DNA of 64,000 bases from Prevotella sp. (GCA_017548275.1 JAFZAH010000011.1:1-64000); one strand, 5' to 3'. Counted from the stretch's first letter, positions 29,179 to 38,231 are shown. The notes: generated from the sequence alone by a model not told the origin. A program made the numbers and translations.

Positions 29179-29186
29179 CAAATGTA
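29179..29186 (-). promoter_or_regulatory. -7 box of the ATPase gene
   Basis: Minus-strand TACATTTG fits TAnnTTTG, 23 nt upstream of the ATG at 29155. It lies inside the unit bounded by the two repeats. Confidence 0.55.
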
Positions 29187-29256
29187 GTAAAATATTCTCA
29201 ATTATACTTTATAATTTTGTATAAATGTTTGTTTTTGAGCAAATTTAACGAATAAG

Positions 29257-29321
29257 GAATGACGAATTGCCATGTTTGTGACAATTCGTCATTCTTTATT
29301 CGTCATCGGCGCAGCCGAATC
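29257..29321. repeat. Palindromic repeat, right copy flanking the ATPase gene
   Basis: Matches the left copy at 27785-27851 apart from two single-base gaps; the 13-bp inverted repeat is intact. It lies between the ATPase promoter and the murI stop. Confidence 0.85.
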
Positions 29322-29344
29322 ATTCAAAATTCCTCATCCGAAAT

Positions 29345-30187
29345 TCAAAATTCAGAAAACTCCACGTGCTCCACATTGACATCCTCATGGAGGAAGATTT
29401 GGGCCTGCTCCTTAAAGGTCGTGGGGTTTTCCGTGGTGAGGTAACGGGCGGTGCCTCCATGTGAACAGAGGGCATCCATCTCCGGGTGACGCTCCAGATA
29501 TTGGCGTAAACTGCCTGCCACATATTCTCCTTGAGGAATGATGCGCACGCCCGACGGCAGATACTTCACTATCTTGGGCATAAGCAGCGGATAATGAGTA
29601 CAACCCAAAACCAATGCATCTATCTCAGGGTCTTTGCGCATGATTTCGTCGATGCATTTCTTCACGAAATAATCAGCGCCGGGACTGTCGGCCTCATGAT
29701 ATTCCACCAACGGCACCCAAAAAGGACACGCCACACCCGTCACCTGAATGTCGGGGTGCAACTTGCGTATCTCCAAATCATAACTTTGGCTCTTGATGGT
29801 TCCCTCGGTGGCCAGCACACCCACGTGACGCGACGTGGTAAGCGAACCGATGACCTCGGCCGTAGGACGGATGATGCCCAGCACGCGGCGGCGGGCATCC
29901 CACTGCGGCAGGTCTTGCTGTTGAATGCTGCGTAAGGCCTTCGCCGAGGCAGTATTACAACCTAAAATCACGAGATGACAGCCCATCTCAAAGAGTTTGA
30001 GCACCGCTTGACGCGTAAACTCATAAACTACGTCGAACGAACGCGGACCATACGGCGCACGGGCATTATCGCCCAAATACAGATAATCGTATTCGGGCAA
30101 CATCTGGCGGATGCCATGAAGGATGGTCAGACCGCCATAACCACTGTCAAATATGCCGATAGGACCGGCTGTCGCGGGTAATGTCAT
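29345..30187 (-). CDS. murI: Glutamate racemase
   Basis: 280 aa. The MurI signatures are complete: FDSGYGGLTIL, LGDNARAPYG, the first catalytic cysteine in LGCNTASAKAL and the second in LGCTHYPLLMP. It supplies D-glutamate for peptidoglycan. Its start overlaps the stop of the third ompH gene by 4 bp (ATGA), making it the last gene of the bamA/ompH run. Confidence 0.96.
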   Translation of the reverse strand: MTLPATAGPIGIFDSGYGGLTILHGIRQMLPEYDYLYLGDNARAPYGPRSFDVVYEFTRQAVLKLFEMGCHLVILGCNTASAKALRSIQQQDLPQWDARRRVLGIIRPTAEVIGSLTTSRHVGVLATEGTIKSQSYDLEIRKLHPDIQVTGVACPFWVPLVEYHEADSPGADYFVKKCIDEIMRKDPEIDALVLGCTHYPLLMPKIVKYLPSGVRIIPQGEYVAGSLRQYLERHPEMDALCSHGGTARYLTTENPTTFKEQAQIFLHEDVNVEHVEFSEF

Positions 30188-30684
30188 TGCAGATAATCCT
30201 GTATCAATTCGTTGATATCCTCACCCATCGAGGGGTCAACATACTGCAACTGCTCACCGTCGGTATTGAGAATAAACGAGAAACCGTATTCCTCGCCTAT
30301 CTCCTTGACCGCGGCGGCCAGTTTCTTCTTCAACGGCTCCATCGCATCGCTCTCTGCTTGCTGCAACAACCGTTCGGCCTCACGCTTGAAACTGATGTTT
30401 TTCGTCATCAGTTCCTGCAACTCGCTCTGACGCTTCTGCAAGATGGTCGGAGCAAAATCGCGCTGGCCGTCAAGAAACTCCTCGTACTTCTTGTTGAACT
30501 CGTCCTCCACACGCTGGGTCTCCGCCTCATATTGTGCTCTGAGCGATTTCAGGGCCGTCTGCGCCTTCTGATAATCGGGCATGGACAGGATGGCTTTATC
30601 ATAACTGAAATAGCCTATCTTGACCTGAGCGCCGGCACCAAGCGAAAACAGGAGGGCGAACAGTAATAGAGTCAATTTTTTCAT
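30184..30684 (-). CDS. OmpH/Skp family periplasmic chaperone, third copy
   Basis: 166 aa with a signal peptide (MKKLTLLLFALLFSLGAGAQ). The body is Skp-like: a short beta start (VKIGYFSYDKAILSMPDYQKAQTAL), a long charged coiled-coil (residues about 45-125), and a returning beta part (YGFSFILNTDGEQLQYVDPS). It would hold unfolded outer-membrane proteins. Its stop overlaps murI. Confidence 0.9.
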   Translation of the reverse strand: MKKLTLLLFALLFSLGAGAQVKIGYFSYDKAILSMPDYQKAQTALKSLRAQYEAETQRVEDEFNKKYEEFLDGQRDFAPTILQKRQSELQELMTKNISFKREAERLLQQAESDAMEPLKKKLAAAVKEIGEEYGFSFILNTDGEQLQYVDPSMGEDINELIQDYLQ

Positions 30685-30762
30685 GTCACGTATTTTAAAG
30701 AAACAGAGAAACGGGGTATGTAGAATATGCCCCGTATCTCTGTCATCTTATGCTATGATTGA

Positions 30763-31260
30763 TTATTTCATCTTCAGCAACTGTGCCTTCACATCAGAAG
30801 TCACGTCCTTGCTGATATCTGTGTTGATATAAGGCACGCTGCCCGTCTGCATGATGTACACATAGCCGCCGGCCTTACCTACAGCCTCGATAGCCTGCAT
30901 CACTTTCTGGTAAATCGGCTGCATCTTATCGTTCTGAGCCTTTTGGAAAGCCTGCTGGTTCTGCTGAGCCTGCTCGGTTATCTTCTGGTACATCTCCTGC
31001 AACTTCGCCTCAGTCTCCTGCTGCTTGGTGGCATTCATTGTGCTCTTGTTCTTGTCATAAGCCTCGGCCTGACGCTGCAACTCAGCCTGAGAGTCAGTCA
31101 ACTCCTTCTCATACTGTTTGCCAAGTTTCTCAAGTTCTTGTTGCGCTGTGGTAAACTCCGGCAAAGACTGGATAACTTCCTCGGGGTTCACATGTCCGAA
31201 CTTCTGAGCCATCATGGTCATCGGCACGAACATCATCATAATCAAAAATAATTTTTTCAT
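30763..31260 (-). CDS. OmpH/Skp family periplasmic chaperone, second copy
   Basis: 165 aa with a signal peptide (MKKLFLIMMMFVPMTMMA) and the same layout: FGHVNPEEVIQSLPEF, an A/Q/E/K-rich coiled-coil (about 45-120) and a C-terminal beta segment (GGYVYIMQTGSVPYINT). It lies 52 bp after the first copy. Three consecutive paralogues suggest divided labour or dosage. Confidence 0.9.
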   Translation of the reverse strand: MKKLFLIMMMFVPMTMMAQKFGHVNPEEVIQSLPEFTTAQQELEKLGKQYEKELTDSQAELQRQAEAYDKNKSTMNATKQQETEAKLQEMYQKITEQAQQNQQAFQKAQNDKMQPIYQKVMQAIEAVGKAGGYVYIMQTGSVPYINTDISKDVTSDVKAQLLKMK

Positions 31261-31312
31261 TGTCTTCTTAAAAGTTTAATTTTTTAATTTTGTTTTCTGA
31301 TTTTTCTATTGT

Positions 31313-31834
31313 TTAATTCGAGTATCCCAGTTTCTCCAGCACCTCATTGCTGATGTCAATCTTCGGAGAACCGAAGATGATGCCGGTGTCGCTGGCACGG
31401 TCAAGAACGAGAGAATAGCCGCGCATCTCGGAGATGTCCTTTATCACATTATATATCTCCTCCTGGATGGGGGCCATCAAACTCTCGCGTTTCTTGAAGA
31501 GTTCACCCTCAGGGCCAAAATATTTCTTCTTCAACTCGCTGGCCTCTTTCTCCTTATTCATGATATCCTCCTGCTTTTTCTTCTTCTGCTCTTGCGAGAG
31601 GAACACCACTTCGTTCTGGTAATTCTTATACATGGTGCCAGCTTCGGTGGTCAAGGCCTCCACTTCAGCCTGCCATTTCTTCGACACCTGATTGAGTTGC
31701 TCGTTGGCGCGCTCATACTGAGGCACATGTTTCAGGATATAGTCCATGTCAACCAGTGCAAACTTCTGTGCGTTGGCGGCCATAGCCATCAGGCACATCA
31801 GGCACACCATCATTGCTTTTTTCATATTCTTCAT
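31313..31834 (-). CDS. OmpH/Skp family periplasmic chaperone, first copy
   Basis: 173 aa. The ATG at 31834 is preceded 8 nt upstream by AAGGAG, an unusually good Shine-Dalgarno for this genome, which decides against the internal Met at 31825. Signal peptide up to AANAQ, then FALVDMDYILKHVPQYERA, a long coiled-coil and the ending GYSLVLDRASDTGIIFGSPK. It lies directly after bamA. Confidence 0.9.
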   Translation of the reverse strand: MKNMKKAMMVCLMCLMAMAANAQKFALVDMDYILKHVPQYERANEQLNQVSKKWQAEVEALTTEAGTMYKNYQNEVVFLSQEQKKKKQEDIMNKEKEASELKKKYFGPEGELFKKRESLMAPIQEEIYNVIKDISEMRGYSLVLDRASDTGIIFGSPKIDISNEVLEKLGYSN

Positions 31835-31932
31835 GTCTCGTTCTCCTTTTTATGATTGGTTGTTACACATTTCCTTTGACGTACCACCGTGCCCGTGGTT
31901 ACACGCTGAGTGCGTTTTTTAATAATTTTTTG

Positions 31933-34563
31933 CTAAAATTCCTGTCCGAGCACAAAGTGGAATTGGCTGCCGCCACGCTTATATTCACCGCCGTCGAGCA
32001 CACGGTCAAAACCGTAAGCCCAGTCGATACCCATCAGACCCACCATCGGCAGGAAGATACGCACACCGACACCGGCACTGCGTTTCATGTTGAACGGGTT
32101 GAAGTCGCTGGCGTTCGTCCAGGCGTTACCTGCCTCGAGGAATCCCAAACCGTAGATGGTGGTGTTGCCCAGCATCAGCGGATAGCGCAACTCGAGCGTC
32201 ATGCGGTCATAGGCATAACCTGGCTGGTAGTATGACGTGAGCGATCCGTTCTCATAACCACGCAAACCGATGGTCTCTTCAGCATAGCCGCTGGAATAAC
32301 CGCTCATGCCGTCACCACCCACATAATAGGTCTCAAACGGTGATTTCTTGTATTTGTTGAATGATCCGAGGATACCAAACTCCACGCGTGTCATCAGCAC
32401 AAGACACTTCACGTCGTTCGTGAGCGCTGTGAAGGTACGGGCTTTGAACTTCCACTTGTGATACTCCACCCAGCGGTATTTCTCCTGCTGCTCCTTCGCG
32501 TAATTGGGCGACTGGGGGTTGTTGGCCAGGTTGGCGTAGTCCTTGTTGTCCCACTTCGACCATGGCGGCGTGATTGACAACGATGCCGTAAACTCACTAC
32601 CCTTGCGCGGGAAATAGGGGTTGTCGGTCGAGGCGCGATTGAGCGAGATATTCAGGTTCAGGTTGTTCGAGTTACCGTTGCTCATGAGGAAGTAACGCCA
32701 GTTCTTCAGCATATAACGGGTATAGGCCAGTTGCACTGAGAGCGAGAAGTAATCGTCGGGCCAGCGCAAACGCTTACCCCACCCCATCGAGGCTCCTAAC
32801 AACTGCACATACTTGTCGGGGTCGTAATAACTTTCGTAGTTGTTATAATAGTTATAGTTGCCATAGCCGTACATATAGTACTGCATATTGCGCATATAGC
32901 CACTATTATAATAGGTGTTGGAGATGTCGGTCTGTTTGGAATAATACAAGCCAACGTTGAACTGGATGGGTCGCTTACCGCCAAACCATCCTGTGGAGTA
33001 GGATATGTTACCCGAATAGTAATAACGGCCGTTACTCTGGAATCCGAGCGACAACTGCTCACCGTCGCCGATAGGCATGATGCCGCGGTGCTCCTTGTTC
33101 TTGTTGAACAGGTTGGCCATGGAGAAGTTGTTCAACTTCAGTGCGATGCGGCCGATGATACCTGTCTGTCCCCAACCCAACGAGAACTCTATCTGGTCAT
33201 TGGATTTCTGCTCCAGGTTCCAATTGATATCCACAGAGCCGTCTTCATAGTTGGGTTGAACATCGGGGTTCACCTTCTCGGGGTCGAAGTGACCCATCGA
33301 GGCAAGTTCACGGGCCGAACGCATCAAAGCATCTTTCGAGAAGAGGTCGCCCGGCTTCGTACGCAACTCACGGCGTATCACATTCTCATAAAGACGGTCA
33401 TTACCATTGATACGTACACGGTTGATGTGGGCCTGTGTGCCCTCGCTGATACGCATCTCCAGGTCAATGGAGTCGCCGATGATGTTCACCTCTGTGGGGA
33501 AGAGTTGATAAAAGAGGTAACCGTGGTTCCAATATTCATTACCCACAGCGTCCTCGTCCTCCGTGAGTCGTTTGTTAAGCAGTCTCTGGTTATAGACGTC
33601 GCCTTTCTGCATACCCAGTTTCCGGCTCAGGTATTCTGTGGGATAGACGGTGTTGCCCACCCAGGTGATGTTGCGCAGATAGTATCTCTGGCCCTCTTCC
33701 ACCTTCACATAGACATTGACGTGCTTTTCATCGAAGTTCCACACGCTGTCTTCAATGATGGTAGCGTCACGATAACCATACTCGTTGTATTTCTCTATCA
33801 GTTTCTGCTTGTCTTCTTTCCAGCGTTCAGGGGTAAATTTCTTAGACTTAAAGAAATTGGAGAGTTTGCCCGCCTCGTGGGTCTTGCTAAATGCGCCTTT
33901 TGAAAAAAGGGAGCCTTTAATCTTGCGGTTAGAGAGTTTCTCGTTGCCATCGATGATAATCTCGTGCACCTTCATCTTCTCTTTCTTGTCCACATCCACA
34001 TCAAGAATCACCTGACCGGGATTGGCCACGTCGTCACGCTGACGAATCACAATATCTGCGTTTTTATAACCTTTGTCATCAAAATAGCGTTTTGCCAGGA
34101 TTTTTGCCCTGTCGATGATATTGGGAGTCACTTGGCCGCCCAGCAGGAGACCCAGTTTCTGCTCCATATCCTCGCGCTCCGACTTCTTCAATCCTATGTA
34201 ATTGATGTTCGACACACGTGGACGGGCTTTCAGGTCAATGTGAAGATAAATCTGGTCGCCCACAATCGAATCGGCGAGGATGGACACGTCTGAGAACAGA
34301 CCGTGACGCCAATAGCGCTTCACAGCATCGGTAATCTCATTGCCGGGGACAGTCACCTCCTGACCTATACGAAGGCCGGAGATACCTATCAGCACATAAT
34401 CATCGTATCCGTCGATTCCTGACACTGTCAGACCGGCCAAAGTGCATGTGCGCGGGGTGCCGGCATACGAGATATCAGGCTTTACTATCTTCACCTGGGC
34501 ATGGAGCGTGCCGCACCAAAGCAGCACGGCCGACAGCCATAGTATCTTCTTACTTACAATCAT
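31933..34563 (-). CDS. bamA: Outer-membrane protein assembly factor BamA
   Basis: 876 aa with a signal peptide (ends near TLHA). Five POTRA-like repeats occupy about residues 30-430 (e.g. ISNINYIGLKKSEREDMEQKL; VHEIIIDGNEKLSNRKI; HINRVRINGNDRLYENVIRRE). A 16-strand barrel follows, with the surrogate VRGF-like IGLRGYENGS and ending GGSQFHFVLGQEF. It inserts beta-barrel proteins into the outer membrane. Genes for uppS upstream and OmpH chaperones downstream match the common Bacteroidetes order. Confidence 0.96.
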   Translation of the reverse strand: MIVSKKILWLSAVLLWCGTLHAQVKIVKPDISYAGTPRTCTLAGLTVSGIDGYDDYVLIGISGLRIGQEVTVPGNEITDAVKRYWRHGLFSDVSILADSIVGDQIYLHIDLKARPRVSNINYIGLKKSEREDMEQKLGLLLGGQVTPNIIDRAKILAKRYFDDKGYKNADIVIRQRDDVANPGQVILDVDVDKKEKMKVHEIIIDGNEKLSNRKIKGSLFSKGAFSKTHEAGKLSNFFKSKKFTPERWKEDKQKLIEKYNEYGYRDATIIEDSVWNFDEKHVNVYVKVEEGQRYYLRNITWVGNTVYPTEYLSRKLGMQKGDVYNQRLLNKRLTEDEDAVGNEYWNHGYLFYQLFPTEVNIIGDSIDLEMRISEGTQAHINRVRINGNDRLYENVIRRELRTKPGDLFSKDALMRSARELASMGHFDPEKVNPDVQPNYEDGSVDINWNLEQKSNDQIEFSLGWGQTGIIGRIALKLNNFSMANLFNKNKEHRGIMPIGDGEQLSLGFQSNGRYYYSGNISYSTGWFGGKRPIQFNVGLYYSKQTDISNTYYNSGYMRNMQYYMYGYGNYNYYNNYESYYDPDKYVQLLGASMGWGKRLRWPDDYFSLSVQLAYTRYMLKNWRYFLMSNGNSNNLNLNISLNRASTDNPYFPRKGSEFTASLSITPPWSKWDNKDYANLANNPQSPNYAKEQQEKYRWVEYHKWKFKARTFTALTNDVKCLVLMTRVEFGILGSFNKYKKSPFETYYVGGDGMSGYSSGYAEETIGLRGYENGSLTSYYQPGYAYDRMTLELRYPLMLGNTTIYGLGFLEAGNAWTNASDFNPFNMKRSAGVGVRIFLPMVGLMGIDWAYGFDRVLDGGEYKRGGSQFHFVLGQEF

Positions 34564-34594
34564 TGTTATATTTTTTCAGACAACGTCTGATGGT

Positions 34595-35347
34595 TTATTC
34601 TTTTTTGTTCGCTTTTGCCTGGTCCATACTCGCCACATTCTCCACACCTCCGAAACGACGCTTGCGGTGCTGGAAATCGGCTATGGCGGCATGTAAGTTC
34701 TCTTCATCGAAATCGGGCCAGTAGGTGTCGCAGAAGTATAACTCTGAATACGCTATCTGCCACAACAGGTAATTGGAAACGCGCAACTCGCCGCCGGTGC
34801 GGATGAGCAGGTCGGGATCGGGCATGAAACGGGTCTCAAGATGACGCGAGATTTCCTCCTCGTCAATCTGCGACACATCTGTCTTGCCCTCTTTCACCTC
34901 GGCCGCTATCTGGCGCACAGCCTCGGTAATTTCCCATTTCGACGAGTAACTCAGCGCCACAACCATCGTCATGGTCTTGTTCGCGGCGGTATGGTCCATT
35001 GTCTCTTGCAATTTCTCTTGCACCTCGACGGGCAGACGCCCCATGTCGCCGATAACACGGAAACGGACGTCGTTCTTCATGAAAATCTCATCTTCCAGAG
35101 AGGTCAGCACCAGCCCCATCAGGGCTGCTATCTCGTCGGAAGGACGGTTCCAGTTCTCTGTTGAGAATGTGTAGAGCGTGAGATATTTCACACCCAGACG
35201 CGTACACTCCTTGGTGATGCGCCTGACGGTATCCACACCAGCCTGATGGCCATAACTGCGGGGTTTGCCCTGAGCCTTGGCCCATCTGCCGTTACCATCC
35301 ATGATGATGGCTATGTGTGCCGGTATCCGGCTCATATCTATTTCCAT
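34595..35347 (-). CDS. uppS: Isoprenyl transferase (undecaprenyl diphosphate synthase)
   Basis: 250 aa from the ATG at 35347; 35362 and 35335 are possible alternatives. Longer frames run into a Pro/Arg/Lys-rich stretch ([16 protein letters not shown]) made of short DNA repeats, which is unlike the family. Motifs: catalytic Asp in [32 protein letters not shown], and [19 protein letters not shown]. It makes the C55 lipid carrier for peptidoglycan and surface glycans. It lies 31 bp upstream of bamA. Confidence 0.95.
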   Translation of the reverse strand: MEIDMSRIPAHIAIIMDGNGRWAKAQGKPRSYGHQAGVDTVRRITKECTRLGVKYLTLYTFSTENWNRPSDEIAALMGLVLTSLEDEIFMKNDVRFRVIGDMGRLPVEVQEKLQETMDHTAANKTMTMVVALSYSSKWEITEAVRQIAAEVKEGKTDVSQIDEEEISRHLETRFMPDPDLLIRTGGELRVSNYLLWQIAYSELYFCDTYWPDFDEENLHAAIADFQHRKRRFGGVENVASMDQAKANKKE

Positions 35348-35369
35348 AGTTTCTCTGTTCATTTTCCGA

Positions 35370-35425
35370 ATCTTACGGGGTATCCGGACCTTACGGGTTT
35401 TCCGGGGCTTCCGCGGGATAATCCC
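35370..35425. repeat. Short tandem GC-rich repeats upstream of uppS
   Basis: Iterated CTTACGGGGTATCCGGAC / CTTACGGGTTTTCCGGGG units upstream of uppS. In one frame they read as a Pro/Arg/Lys-rich extension of uppS. Confidence 0.55.
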
Positions 35426-35470
35426 CAATCGGCAAGAGTAACCTCTCACCTCTTACCTCTCACCTCTCTA

Positions 35471-36151
35471 TCACTCGTCATCATTGTGGCAGGTGCGGCA
35501 TTTCGCACTGAAACTGTAGGTGAGCGTCACTTGCAGCATGCCGTAGCAGTCGGTGTTCTTAAACAACCCGCTGCTCTTGATGCCGTAAGGGTCTTTCGAA
35601 CCGTCAAGTTCATCACTCATCGACAGGTGCATGGCCCACTCCACTCCGACATTCATGCGGTCGGCCACTTTGTATTTCACGCCGAAACCTATCGGCATAT
35701 TGGCGGTGAACACGTTCTTGCCCGTGTGGACGTATGTCATGCCCAAACCGCCGAACACGAAAGGAACCAAAGGCTTGGCTCCGCGATATTCGCGACCCGT
35801 GCCGTAAGGCCACAGGTTATATTCATAGGTCACACTCAAATCGACCAACGAGTTGTCAAACTCATACGCATCGGGATGAGCGTCGGGATAATAAGTCTTA
35901 ACGTCGGCCGACGAACCTTTCAACTTACCATAACTCAGGCTTAACTTCATGCCGTGATATGGGTTGAAATTACGTCTGAACACCGCCGACGCCATCGGCT
36001 GCAGGTTTTTGACCAGACTGCCGTTGTAATCGCCCGTATAATTGACCAGACCGGCACCGCCACCTATCTCCATACGGTACTCCACATCGCCCTGCGCACG
36101 CACGGTGGCAAAGCAAAGCAGCAGCAACAGTGTCAACAGGTGTCTCCGCAT
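35471..36151 (-). CDS. DUF6089 outer-membrane beta-barrel protein
   Basis: 226 aa with a signal peptide (MRRHLLTLLLLLCFATVRA). The rest is alternating beta-strands with glycine-rich turns (EIGGGAGLVNYTGDYNG, AVFRRNFNPYHGMKLSLSYG, PFVFGGLGMTYVHTG, VGVEWAMHLSMSDEL), typical of a small barrel in the DUF6089 family found beside uppS/bamA in Bacteroidetes. Function unknown; assembly or envelope-related by context. It begins 12 bp after the DUF6242 gene. Confidence 0.82.
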   Translation of the reverse strand: MRRHLLTLLLLLCFATVRAQGDVEYRMEIGGGAGLVNYTGDYNGSLVKNLQPMASAVFRRNFNPYHGMKLSLSYGKLKGSSADVKTYYPDAHPDAYEFDNSLVDLSVTYEYNLWPYGTGREYRGAKPLVPFVFGGLGMTYVHTGKNVFTANMPIGFGVKYKVADRMNVGVEWAMHLSMSDELDGSKDPYGIKSSGLFKNTDCYGMLQVTLTYSFSAKCRTCHNDDE

Positions 36152-36163
36152 GATTCTCCGGTC

Positions 36164-37555
36164 TTATTTGAACTCTCTTTGTATGGTGTCCCAGCCAAGG
36201 TCGTTCAACCGGCCGCGCCACACCTGACCGCTGCCTGATGTGACTATCCAAATGAAATGGTCAGCATCGACGGTCATGGCAAATGCACTGTTGCAACTGA
36301 AACCCTCGGGCAGCACAAACCGGCTGTCGGTTATCCAGTTGAGACCGCAGTCGAGCGTGTAGTAGAATTGTGTGAACGGTCTCCAACCATATCCTATCCC
36401 CTCGGCTCCCAATGCGAGGAACCCGTCACAGTACTTGATAACTGCAAGATGGTTCTGGCGTGGCAGTTTGTGGTTGGAGGGCTCAGCGGTGCAGAACATC
36501 CACGGACTCGTTTCGTCGGTGGTGATTCGCACCCAAGAGGCACTGTATTGATCGTTTGGATAATCAGCCTCGCTGCGGTTACCCGTTAACAACAGACGGG
36601 AAATGCCGGGGTCAGTCTTCAGCGGTTCAGTGCACAACGAGAGGTCACGTACGGGCAGAAGCGCCTGACTGTCGTCAATCGCTGACGCCGTCCAAGAGGT
36701 ACCGTCGGGCGAACACATGATACCATCGGCGGTCAAACCGTAAAGCATGCCATCGGCTGCACCCGCCAATCGCTGCACATCTGCGGCACCGACTTCGTCC
36801 CAATGGTTACCGTCGGTGGAGCGTACGAGGTTGCTTCCGTTTAACGCATAGATATATTGGCCGTCGGTAATCACATTCTGCCAAAAACCTGCCGGCAATG
36901 CGATGTCGGGCGTGGCGGCGGTCCAGGTGTCACCGTCGGTCAGTGCGGTCGAATAAATGGATTCCGTCGTGCCATCGGTGCCCGCCACATAAAGACGCTC
37001 GCCGCAAACCACGGCTTTCATGTCGGTCATCGGCTGAAACGCCTCGAACACATTCTTGGCGGTCCAGCGCAACTCACCCTCTTTCTCCTGATGCACGTTC
37101 ACGCGCACCGTATAGTCGCGTACGCCCGAACCGTCCATGGCATAAATCATGACATGGCGGGGTGAGGAGAAATCGATGGAGTCGGTGGAGTTATACACAA
37201 ACACCGTGTCGCTTATCAGACTCTTGATGCCTATACCACCGGAGTTCTTGCTCGTGATGGTACAGATAACGTGTTTCGCGTCGGTGCCGAAAGGCAGTGA
37301 GTCGGGATTATAAATCTCATGATTAATCTGGTCGATAAAGAATTTATAATCACTGCCCTTCACCGTTTCCTTATAAGTGCTGTCTGTTCCGTCAGAGGCT
37401 TTGGATGTCAAGTAACAATTGAGCGTACCCAGCGTGAACGACTGGATAGACATGTCTCCATAATAGATATAGTCATCATCATTATTGCCAAGACAAGAGG
37501 CGAAAATGATGACAGCCGACAATAGTACCGACAACCTGAAAAATAGTCTTTTCAT
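36164..37555 (-). CDS. DUF6242 lipoprotein
   Basis: 463 aa from the ATG at 37555, which gives a lipoprotein signal (IIFASC, Cys 21); an upstream frame to 37591 has none. An N-terminal beta domain (about 30-150, 'IQSFTLGTLNCYLTS') is followed by a propeller-like part with repeated 'YALNGSNLVRSTDGNHWDEVG' and 'GTSWTASAID' BNR/kelch-like units. It fits DUF6242, common in Bacteroidales; function unknown. It heads the DUF6242-DUF6089-uppS-bamA-ompH-murI run. Confidence 0.82.
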   Translation of the reverse strand: MKRLFFRLSVLLSAVIIFASCLGNNDDDYIYYGDMSIQSFTLGTLNCYLTSKASDGTDSTYKETVKGSDYKFFIDQINHEIYNPDSLPFGTDAKHVICTITSKNSGGIGIKSLISDTVFVYNSTDSIDFSSPRHVMIYAMDGSGVRDYTVRVNVHQEKEGELRWTAKNVFEAFQPMTDMKAVVCGERLYVAGTDGTTESIYSTALTDGDTWTAATPDIALPAGFWQNVITDGQYIYALNGSNLVRSTDGNHWDEVGAADVQRLAGAADGMLYGLTADGIMCSPDGTSWTASAIDDSQALLPVRDLSLCTEPLKTDPGISRLLLTGNRSEADYPNDQYSASWVRITTDETSPWMFCTAEPSNHKLPRQNHLAVIKYCDGFLALGAEGIGYGWRPFTQFYYTLDCGLNWITDSRFVLPEGFSCNSAFAMTVDADHFIWIVTSGSGQVWRGRLNDLGWDTIQREFK

Positions 37556-37686
37556 TGTCAATGATATAATAATTGCGCAATTTCGGTGCAAAAGTAATGA
37601 GAAATCCTCAAATAAACCGTCTTTTTGCCGCTTTATTATGTAAATTATGGAATAAATGAGTATTTTTAAGGTCTGTTTAGAGTTTT

Positions 37687-37725
37687 CACAAAAAAAGAGG
37701 ACGACATGAATCGCTCATCCCGGCC
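37687..37725 (-). terminator. Hairpin with T-run after the small ORF
   Basis: On the minus strand AGGA...ATGA pairs imperfectly with TCAT...TCCT across an internal loop and is followed by CTTTTTTT. It comes 15 nt after the stop of the 31-codon ORF. Confidence 0.5.
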
Positions 37726-37739
37726 TCCTGAAAACATCT

Positions 37740-37835
37740 TTAACGATGACTTGTCTTTACCAAAGTAGTGACGCTTAATATCGTCATCAAAGCAGTAAAG
37801 ACTAACATCAAAGTTGTTTCTGAATCTAATAACAT
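37740..37835 (-). CDS. Possible 31-aa single-span membrane peptide
   Basis: ATG to TAA, 31 codons, with one hydrophobic helix (TLMLVFTALMTILSVTTLV) and a charged end (VKTSHR). A hairpin with a T-run follows. It is otherwise an isolated small ORF in a 700-bp gap between pckA and the envelope operon. Small hydrophobic peptides like this include type I toxins, but no antitoxin RNA is evident. I do not recognise the sequence. Confidence 0.45.
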   Translation of the reverse strand: MLLDSETTLMLVFTALMTILSVTTLVKTSHR

Positions 37836-38016
37836 AATCTTTACCTTAAAAAAATCTATCAAACTACTAACCTAATGAAACATGTATTCTCACGAACACG
37901 GTGCAAAGGTACTGCGTTTTCCCCTCTGTCACAACAACTTCACCACACTTTTTGGCCAAATCGTCAATATTTTTGATGTAGGTCAAATGAGGTCTTATCT
38001 TCGGGTGTTAAAATCG

Positions 38017-38064
38017 GAAGTTAAAGAAGTTAAGGAAGTTATCGCCCACTGCGTTCGCTAACAT
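38017..38064. repeat. 'gaagttaaagaagttaagg' intergenic repeat, copy 1
   Basis: GAAGTTAAAGAAGTTAAGG followed by AAGTTATCGCCCACTGCGTT and CGCTAACA. The same string with minor changes is at 46149-46195. Confidence 0.75.
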
Positions 38065-38069
38065 TACTT

Positions 38070-38124
38070 AGGAGTTCAGGTGTCAGGAGTTCAGGAGTTC
38101 AGACGATACCACTCTATTAGCGGG
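38070..38124. repeat. 'ggagttcagg' intergenic repeat block, second site
   Basis: GGAGTTCAGGTGTCAGGAG then TTCAGGAGTTCAGACGATAC and CACTCTATTAGCG; nearly the same as 16898-16945. Confidence 0.75.
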
Positions 38125-38128
38125 CTAT

Positions 38129-38167
38129 CTACTCCCCTCGCCCCTTGGAGAGGAGTTGGGGGTGAGG
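38129..38167. repeat. GC-rich palindromic intergenic repeat, copy 4
   Basis: CCCCTCGCCCCTTGGAGAGG followed by AGTTGGGGGTGAGGTTG; nearly identical to copy 5 at 38260-38300. Confidence 0.8.
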
Positions 38168-38198
38168 TTGTGGGAGACTAGACTCTTTCAAAAAACAC

Positions 38199-38231
38199 AA
38201 CAGCAGAGGTACCATCGGTATCTCTGCTGTT
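38199..38231 (-). terminator. Intrinsic terminator of pckA
   Basis: AACAGCAGAG and CTCTGCTGTT form a perfect 10-bp stem with a 13-nt loop. On the minus strand it is followed by GTGTTTTTTG, about 70 nt after the pckA stop. Confidence 0.8.
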
